Source of the DNA: Cavia porcellus
Lineage: Eukaryota; Chordata; Mammalia; Rodentia; Caviidae
DNA length: 64,000 nucleotides
Reading direction: 5' to 3'
NCBI RefSeq assembly: GCF_034190915.1
Contig: NW_026947502.1
Location: 31,836,785 to 31,900,784 of the forward strand
Every line of letters starts with the position of its first letter. The stretch's first letter is position 1. Positions 57,217-64,000 of the stretch are shown here, piece after piece. The notes under the pieces were generated by a model, which was not told the origin of the DNA, ran no database searches, and worked only from the letters and a program-made list of their open reading frames with translations. Made by a program: the position numbers and the translations under genes.

Positions 57217-57325
57217 CTAGTATTCGATGGTTACTGTGCTGGTTTTCTTCTGTATTTACTTCTCCTGGGCTTATTTTCCCAGTTTTAGCAGCTGGAGATT
57301 TTTCTAAATTTCTATCTCTTGTCAT
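57217..57325 (-). pseudogene. Copy C ORF1, N-terminal part, separated by copy D
   Basis: A start codon at 57325-57323 opens a frame that runs to the copy D insertion point. The 109 nt here plus the 971 nt at 54036-53066 total 1,080 nt, a multiple of three and close to the 1,053 nt of copy D ORF1. This supports the reading that copy D split a formerly continuous gene at about codon 36. An alternative upstream in-frame start lies at 57508. Confidence 0.7.
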
Positions 57326-58386
57326 GTTTCTGGTTTCTTTCAGACTGGTGTGTCCTGGAGGGTCTCTGGCCCTTTCCGTATTGCTTAGGGTCTTTCCAAA
57401 GCATGCTGACTGGGGTTTTACTGCCCTCCCCAGTTTGCTGTTATCTGAGGTACATGCAGGGATGCAGGGACAGTGCAGGCTAGCCTTGAGCCCCTCTGAG
57501 TCAGTCAATCCTCAAGTTAGGCTGTACCTGTGGACATCACAGAGACGTGACAATTTTGTACCTGCTTATTGGGTCCCAACCAGAGGCGTAGCTCAGCCCC
57601 CAACAGACCCTGCCAGTTTTTTCTGTGCCAGAGGCAGTTGACTGATGTCACTGTGGTGCCAGGCTCTGCCCAACTCCAAGCTGTCCTCCATCAGACCTCT
57701 GCACCAGGGGCAACTATCTGGTGGCGCTGGGCTCTGCCCAATTCCAAGATGTCCTCCAGCCATGGGACAGCAGCCATGGGACCCAATCCCTAGCACTCAC
57801 TGGGAATCAATGCAGTTCTTTCTCTTGGGCCCACTGTACTGTGTGGCTTCACTGCACTCCGTGTCTTCACTGCACTCCCAGCACAGTGTGAATCTGTCAG
57901 AAAACTGTGTGGTGCCCAGCTTTGGAGCCCAGGTGTATGGTCTTCTTGCAGTCTCCTCCAGCATGGCAGGGGGCTCTGCCTGCTTCGCAGGGCCCCAGGT
58001 CCCAATTTCCAGCACTCACCGAGAGCCAGTATAGCTCTTCCCCTTGGATCCACTGCTCACTGCACTGCGTCCTCCCGTTAAGGGCCCGGTATTCACTGAC
58101 TCCCGTTATGGGTAGCTGGGTCTCAGCGCAACCTTGGGTCCTCCGGGCGCGCCTAGTACAGCGTGGAATGGGTCTCAGTGAGCACGTTGGGCTTCAGCTC
58201 TCCACTCGTGCTTTTCCTTCCTCTTCCTAGTTTTGTTTTTCCCTTTGGTTACCACCTTGGTTAATAAGAATCGTTATCCATTCATCTGGCCCTCTCCATG
58301 ATATTATATTCTAGCATCTGATCTGATTTCTCTGCAGAGTCTCTCCATTCAGCCCCCTAGCAAGCCGCCATTTTTTCCCAGTCTTT
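57326..58386 (-). promoter_or_regulatory. Copy C LINE 5' UTR with monomer-like repeats
   Basis: Leader of copy C. A YY1-type motif, cgccatttt, lies at 58366-58374, again exactly 13-21 nt from the 5' end. Parts recur in tandem: ggctctgcccaactccaagc (57663) and ggctctgcccaattccaaga (57730), then a related unit from about 57908. The words cccaatccctagcactcac (57783) and cccaatttccagcactcac (58001) are about 219 bp apart. This resembles the promoter monomers seen in mouse L1. It differs from the copy D leader. Confidence 0.55.
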
Positions 58387-58402
58387 CTCCCATGGTACTG
58401 TT

Positions 58403-58849
58403 GAAAAGTTAGATGCTATTGTGTGTCCCACTCCCTGGAATATACACATTTCTGCACTGGCTATCTTTCCTTCCACCCAAAAGCTTTGAGGATCAGCCCT
58501 TTATTATCAGGGTGGTATCACCTGCATTATCACATTTCCAATGCTGAATATTAGTGCTTTTTACCTTATTGTTTTGGGTAATAGAGGCAGGTACTTCTAA
58601 ATCTGAAAACTTTAATTCTAGGAATTTGTCTTATTTTATAAAACTTTCTGCCTCTATACTTTTTCTCTTTTTCTGAAATCCTTTTTTCAAGTGTGAAACT
58701 TCCAAACTGATTCTCTGATTAGCTTTTACTCTTAACTTTTATATTTTTGTCTTTTTACTTTATGACCCAGCAATTCTTAAATCTTCTGATTTCTGGTTCC
58801 TTATTTTCTTAGGACTTTGTACATTCTTACAGATCACAAAAAGGCTTAC
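58403..58849. other. AT-rich right flank of copy C
   Basis: Unique or unassigned AT-rich sequence. No gene was recognised, and I could not classify it as a repeat. Confidence 0.4.
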
Positions 58850-59360
58850 GTTCATGTCTATTGTTATGTACTATATTAGAAATTAATACTGAGAAATTTA
58901 AAATATGTATTATTTTAAATAAACTCATGACATGTTTCCATACATAATATAATTTTATGAAAATGTAAATATACAGGGCATTTAATGAGAAAATATTATT
59001 TTATATCTTTGCAATTCTGTGTTTTAACAGAAGATAGCTATGTTTTCAGCTCTTTCTGCATTCATTCTGTTGCAATATATTTTAACTTGAAGTATATAAA
59101 GAAAGTCTTGTTTCATTTGGATGTGGTTGGAAAATGGAAAGAGTATTTTTATGACCTTTTCAGATCATTTTGAGTGTCCTTTAATTTTATAGCAGGACAC
59201 AACAATGGCAAATGCTTATATATTAGTCTTGGTGCCAAATACTGCTGTTGACTGCTTCTGTACCACTCACTGGTCACTTGGAAAATGTTGGTTCATTGAG
59301 TTATACAGATCTTTCAAATGTTGACACATTTCTTTATATAATATCAGGCAATCAAATTTG
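58850..59360 (+). mobile_element. Unclassified ancient interspersed repeat, suspected
   Basis: AT-rich sequence with words (actgagaaatttaaaatatg, gcattcattctgttgcaata, atgaccttttcagatcattt) that I recall from a dispersed mammalian repeat but cannot name. No coding potential. Family, strand and ends are uncertain. Confidence 0.3.
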
Positions 59361-59614
59361 TAAATATTGCCACTAATCTCAATTGAAAAGTACACATTTG
59401 AAAGCTCTCATGCTCATAATAGTATATAACTTGCACACTAATTTTGCTCTATACTAACTTTTGTATACTATGCTCAAAAGCTTGAACTTTGTCATTAGTA
59501 TCAAATGTTACCATTTATTTTTCTTGAATTTACAGGTTATGCCATTCACTTTTGAGAACATGTTTGTCCAGTACTCAAGTACGAATAACCATAATTTGAC
59601 TGTCAGGTGGTGGT

Positions 59615-59675
59615 TATTGTTGTTGTTGTTGGTGGTACTGGTGGTGGTGGTGGTGGTGGTGGTGGTGGTGGTGGT

Positions 59676-59711
<36 letters not shown>
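59615..59711. repeat. Compound microsatellite (TTG)n-(GGT)n-(GT)n
   Basis: A ttg run (59615-59631) passes into about 14 ggt units (59641-59678) and then about 16 gt units to 59711. It is directly visible and probably length-variable. The 93-94-codon frames on both strands across it are low-complexity artefacts. Confidence 0.97.
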
Positions 59712-59712
<1 letters not shown>

Positions 59713-60344
59713 AAAATAGTACTCAGTGCTAAAAGGGACTGATTGTCTTGCATCTCAGCTGTTACACAGCTGCTTTTCACTGAGGCAGTCACCTCTTGTA
59801 TGTTAGCATGTGGTACAGGTGCTTTGCATGTGCTTCTTCTGTCACATAGAGTGAAAAGACAGTACTCATAGGTGGAGACTTAATAGAATTAATAAGCTGC
59901 CGCTTGGTTGAGCACATTGAGATGACACTTCCTTGTGTGTGACAGTGACAGTATGTGACTGTGGCACTACAAGTTTTACCACAGTTGCTCTGCATCATCA
60001 GTGTGAATGTCAACACAGTGTAAGAGGCAGTTACTGCTTAGTGTGAGATTATGAGCATCGTTTTGACATCATGGACCTTCTAAAAGGTCTCAGGGTTCCT
60101 TAGGGTCTGAGAACTTACACTCTGAATTGCTGTCTCGACTATGTTTCCTACTTTTATGAACTTATTTTGGACTTCTTTAAATCCTATTTTTTATATTTAG
60201 AGCTCTTTGTTGCCATCAGTTACACACACATATGATATATATATGATTGAAAAATATGGGGAATGTTTAAATTTTTAAAATTTATTATAGTTAAAGACAC
60301 ATTGCCATTAAGTCCCCTTGAAATGCTCCCCTTCTGATTTCAGA
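59712..60344. other. Unique non-coding DNA
   Basis: No gene is supported. A short acacacatatgatatatatatg patch lies at about 60225-60245. Confidence 0.5.
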
Positions 60345-61710
60345 AAATGGAAAAGCATCCCTTGCTCATGGTAGGAAGAACCAACATAGTGCAAATGGCC
60401 ATACTTCCAAAATTGTTATACAGATTTAATGCAATCTTGATCAAAGTACTATTAACATACCTCACAGAACTAGAGAAAACATTCCTAAAACTCACTTGGA
60501 ACCAGAAAAGAACTGAAATTGTAAAAGCAATTTTTAACAACAAAAGTAAGACAGGGAGCATTACAATTCCTGATTTAAAATTGTACTACAAATCTGCTGT
60601 GATAAAAACAGCAAGATACTGGCAAAAGAACAGACCTGAGGATCAATGGAAAAGATTAGAAGAGGCAGAACAACTCTGAACACTCGGCTACCTTATCTTT
60701 GACAAAGGAGCCAAACATGTTCACTAGAAGGAAGATAGTCTCTTTAATAAATGGTGCTGGAAAAACTGGCTCTTCTCATACCAAAAAACTAAAACTAGAC
60801 CCATGTCTATCACCATGCACTAAACTAAAATTGAAATGGATGGTTCAAAGAACTAAATAGTAGAAACACTAAATCTGGAAGAGGAAATAGGCAGAACTCT
60901 TGAAAACATAGGGGTTGGCAAAGATTTCATGAACAAAACCCTAATCGTATACAAAGAAATACAAAGAATCAATAACTGAGATCTCATCCTATTAAAAAGT
61001 TTTTGCACAATAAAAGATCACCAACAGATTGAAAAGACAACCCACAGAGTGGGAAAAAATTTTAGCCAGTTATCCTTCAGACAAAGGACTTACATCTAGA
61101 ATGTATAAAGAACTCAAAAAAATCAGACCCCCAAAATTTAAAGACCCAGTCCAAAAATGGGCATATGAGATGCATATATACTCTTCAGGTGAAGAAATAC
61201 AAATGGCAAATAAATATATGAAAAAATGTTCAAGATCAGTGGTTATTAAGGAAATGCAAATTAAAACAATGCAATGCTGAGATTCTATCTCACTCCAGAA
61301 ACAATGGTTAACAAAAAGAAATCAACCAATAATAAATGCTGGAGAGGCTGTGGGGAAAAAGAAACCCTTCTCCACTGTTGGTGGGAGGGTAGACTGGTGC
61401 AACCACTGTGGAAATCAGTGTGTAGCTTCCTTAAAAAACTAGGATTAGAGGTCTTATTTGACCCAGTTATTCTCCTCTGGGTATCTTCCTAGAAGAATTA
61501 AAAACATCCTACTACAGCAATATATGTGCACCCATGTTTATAGCAGCACAGTTTGTAATAGTTTAATCTTGGACACAACTCAAATGCGCATCAACTGAGG
61601 AATGGATAAAGATGATGGTTTTTTAAAAAAAGTATATATACTGGAGTGCTACTCTGCTACAAGGAAGGATAAATTTGAAGCATTTCTAAGGAAAATGGAT
61701 GTTACTTGTC
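60345..61710 (+). mobile_element. L1 LINE, ORF2 C-terminal region plus 3' end, decayed
   Basis: Sense L1 from within ORF2: a 110-codon frame (60347-60679) carries the conserved post-RT block with [32 protein letters not shown] and [21 protein letters not shown] later frame (61274-61492) holds the cysteine-rich CWRGCGEKETLLHCWW motif and QPLWKSV of ORF2 C-termini. Stops and frameshifts separate the frames. The 3' part parallels the L1 at 6550-7260 (tatagcagcacagtttgtaa). It is 5'-truncated and non-functional. Confidence 0.92.
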
Positions 61711-64000
61711 TATTGAAAGAGGGAATATGTTTTGAGTCCTGTGTATATCAAGGCATGGGCCAGAGCACACATTGGAACAGTCTTTTCCTGTGCTGCTGCT
61801 GTGCTATGAGATACACCATGGACTGAATTCACTGTTTGGTGTCATTGCTGAGCCCAGAATCTCCCAGGTTTGTGACCTCTCTCTCTGATGAACCGGGGAC
61901 AATGGGCTTCAGAGAACAACGGGGCATTCCATATGTCTTGGATCATCAGTGCCTCCTCTACTTCTTAGGTTGTTACACACAGCAGTGGGGCTGGTCAGCC
62001 TCTGTGGAAGTCTCTGAATCACTGACCTCAGGCAGGCCATTCAGTCCTCAATGCTTTGAGGGTTGGACACTACTGGCGAGGTGCTCTGAAACGGAAGCTT
62101 ATTTAGTGCAGCTCCTTAAGTGCAGGAATTACGTTTGTGCATGCCTAGAGCACCTTTGAGAATGGCCACTGTGTCCACATAGCATGAGCCTTGCTTGTGG
62201 TCAGCCATCAGATCCCTGCAGGGTATGAAATCTTTCTCTTTTTCTGCCACCAATGTTGCCACCATCTTGTAGCCCTAGGGACCTCATCATCCTATGGAGA
62301 CTCCTCTTCATGGAGGGTCCAGTCAAGAGAGCCTTGTAGCCTGTTAGGAATGGCATCCTGGTGGGCTTGCCCTGAATGTCCCCACCCTAGACTGCCTGAG
62401 GCAGCTCTGGGGGAGGGCTGGGGCGTCTGGGCACTAACCTCACACCATTAGGCTTATAGCAGTGCTTGCTAGCAGACAAAGGCTCAGGGGATTAGGGGCA
62501 ATTACCAGGCCAACTCTTTATTCCCAAGGTTTAATGGACCCAGCCACTGTAATTGTACCTGCAGTTGTTGGGCTGCTCCCTCCCATCCAACGGCCCTGGG
62601 CTGGGGTGTAGGTAAGGGAGGGCAGGTGCTTTGGCTTGCCCACCTATGCTGGTTGCCTATTGGAGTGTCCAGTGGCCTAAGGTGAGTTCTGTGTGGCATA
62701 TCAGCGAGCAGTAGCTGATAGAGCTTCTCATGGGCAAAACAGGGAGCCCAGAGTACACAGAGGACCTCCTGATGGGGACACCAGGGCCTCTCCTGCTTCT
62801 TAAGGTCTCAGATACTTGTGGTTCAGTGCTTGTGTGGGGTTATCTCTGGCCTGTAGTGTCTGTGGTTGGTCTAGAAGGCCGGGTATGCTCAGCAGGGCAG
62901 GAGAGGATCCTTCCGAGCCTTGAAGTGGAGCAACCTTAGGGATGAGGGAGGGATGGAGGTCTGTGTGGACAGGCAGGTGCCAGTCTACATGCCCTGGTAC
63001 CCCAGGGGAGTGTGGAGCCCAAGCAGGCCTAGCTGTGGCACAGGCCTGGGCTGGAGCGCCCTAGGACTGCAGCCTGTCCCTTGGGAGCTTACCTTGAGCC
63101 ACAGAGGCACCGCACTCTTCTCCAGGGATCCCTACTTGGTCCCTCTTCACATCAATGAGGCACAAGAAGAGTTCAACAGAGGGCACTTGACAATTCAAGG
63201 TATGCATGCTTTTAATCCTTTCAGGGAGCCTGTAAGGTGATATTGATGGTGATGTTTTTATTTCTTAGAATTATTTTTCCAGTCATTCACGTGAACTTAG
63301 AGGGACATATCAGTTTTCCACCTTAAGTAAGAGGATTAAAAACATTGCATAATGCAGGGCCTGAGTTAAGTGCTCAGGCCCCAGCGCCTTGTCACATCGT
63401 GTAATTAGGAGTAATTGCCAGTGTGGGCTTTGAGGAAGGTGCCTGTGGGGTGGGGTGGGGGTTGGTGAAGGCTTCTTGGAGCCCTTGTTATTCCCGGGAG
63501 GGCAGGTGAAGCTGGGAGCCAGTTGAGTGGAGAGCTGTGGGGTCCGCCCTTTCCTCGTCTGGCCTTGAGCATCTTTTCTTGAGTGTCATCTGCAGGGAAC
63601 CTGGGTTGCTCTGAGAGTACTACAGGTGTATATGTGGGAGATGGGGCAAAGCTGGCTCTCTGAGGGCAGCCTGGCCCTCTCCCAAGGAGTTCTACTCCTT
63701 GGCTGCTGCCTCTTCTCTTTGAACACAGGAGTGGCACAGGGACCTGTTAGGTCTGACCTGAGACCCAGATCTCTGAATTGAACCCTGCTGTAGCTTTGGC
63801 CAGGTAAGACTCAGGTTATTTTCTGTGGGCACTGGAACTACAGATTGGGGTTGACAGACACCTTCCAGGAGTGTTGCTCTTTCTAATGTGACATTTCTTT
63901 ATTTTTAATCAAACCTAAACTCCAGATCTTGGATGGTATGATAGTCTTGCCACGGATATGTGGGCACCCCTCAGAGCTGGAGCTGGGCCTATTGATGGGG
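61711..64000. other. Unique non-coding DNA to the window end
   Basis: No gene is supported. A weak antisense MIR trace may lie at 63195-63260 (gggagcctgtaaggtgatat). Frames up to 110 codons (minus 63405-63737; plus 61836-62159 and 62920-63240) show no domain. Confidence 0.45.

Larger units (their letters stand above)
54037..57232 (-). mobile_element. Full-length HAL1-like (ORF2-less) LINE, copy D, nested in copy C
   Basis: A 16-bp direct repeat with one A/G mismatch marks the ends: ctagtattcaatggtt at 54037-54052 and ctagtattcgatggtt at 57217-57232. On the minus strand the 3,164-bp element (57216 to 54053) has a 5' UTR of 746 bp, an intact 350-codon ORF1 (56470-55418), a region of 1,365 bp with about six degenerate units spaced about 150 bp apart, and an A/T-rich tail (54053-54093 as T/A-rich on the plus strand). 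ORF2 is absent. An intact ORF1 and matching target duplications indicate a younger insertion than copy C. Confidence 0.9.
51168..58402 (-). mobile_element. Full-length HAL1-like (ORF2-less) LINE, copy C, split by copy D
   Basis: The ends are marked by a 16-bp direct repeat with one mismatch (ctcccatgctactgtt at 51168-51183; ctcccatggtactgtt at 58387-58402). On the minus strand the element (58386 to 51184) has a 5' UTR of about 1.06 kb (58386-57326), a broken ORF1 (57325-57217 then 54036-53066), about 1.9 kb of degenerate repeats and 3' UTR (53065-51184) and a short A tail. Without the 3,164-bp copy D and one target duplication it measures 4,023 bp. There is no ORF2-like sequence between ORF1 and the tail. 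This is the layout known for HAL1 half-LINEs, which depend on L1 for reverse transcription. Confidence 0.85.

Noticed and set aside
59461..59792. 93-94-codon frames on both strands with valine/threonine runs
   Set aside because: These are translations of the compound microsatellite.
1..64000. CRISPR array, operons or prokaryotic mobile elements
   Set aside because: The SINE/LINE/MIR content shows vertebrate nuclear DNA. No regularly spaced identical repeats with unique spacers exist.

Overview
The window looks like mammalian nuclear DNA from a rodent. It has no prokaryotic gene organisation and no CpG island with an adjoining first exon. It carries many MIR, L2 and MER5A-type relics shared by placental mammals, plus short B1-type (7SL-derived) and ID-type (tRNA-derived) SINEs. 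Several SINEs are B1 and ID joined in one unit (B1-dID-like), an arrangement described in non-muroid rodents. I therefore suggest a rodent outside the mouse/rat family, for example squirrel-, dormouse-, beaver- or kangaroo-rat-related. The sequence alone does not settle which.

I could not support any host protein-coding exon. All long reading frames in the unique DNA look like chance ORFs. The window reads as intergenic or deep intronic DNA. Positions 1-48,400 are mostly unique sequence with scattered old repeats: MIR and L2 throughout, a Tigger-like DNA transposon with a B1 inside it (5430-6250), an L1 3' end (6550-7260), a MaLR-like LTR (7500-7920), SINEs near 12.1, 16.8, 17.2-17.4 and 18.0 kb, L1 relics at 31.65 and 35.3 kb, and a recent LINE 3'-end insertion at 36.36 kb. 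Some unique stretches (notably 14.2-14.8 and 21.1-21.6 kb) have the texture of conserved regulatory DNA, which needs cross-species alignment.

Positions 48,480-61,710 are a nest of retrotransposons. An old minus-strand L1 has been hit by a B1-dID SINE, an ID SINE and a 674-bp LINE fragment. Just beyond it lies a minus-strand LINE of about 4.0 kb (copy C, 51184-58386), with a 16-bp target-site duplication at its ends. Copy C was itself interrupted inside its ORF1 by a second, younger minus-strand LINE of 3,164 bp (copy D, 54053-57216), again with a 16-bp duplication. Both have a 5' UTR, an L1-type ORF1 (intact, 350 codons, in copy D) and then no ORF2. ORF1 is followed by a long non-coding region of degenerate repeats about 150 bp long and an A-rich tail. 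This is the layout of half-LINEs (HAL1). The same 3' region occurs as a 5'-truncated insertion at 36362-36985, so the ORF2-less form is a mobile family and not a single deleted copy. Such elements would need reverse transcriptase supplied by L1. The only ORF2 pieces here (6.5 kb, 48.5-50.8 kb, 60.3-61.7 kb) are broken.

The most interesting objects are this nested HAL1-like pair, with matching YY1-type motifs at positions +13 to +21 of each 5' end, a 79-bp direct duplication at 25.2/26.2 kb, and the candidate conserved non-coding segments.
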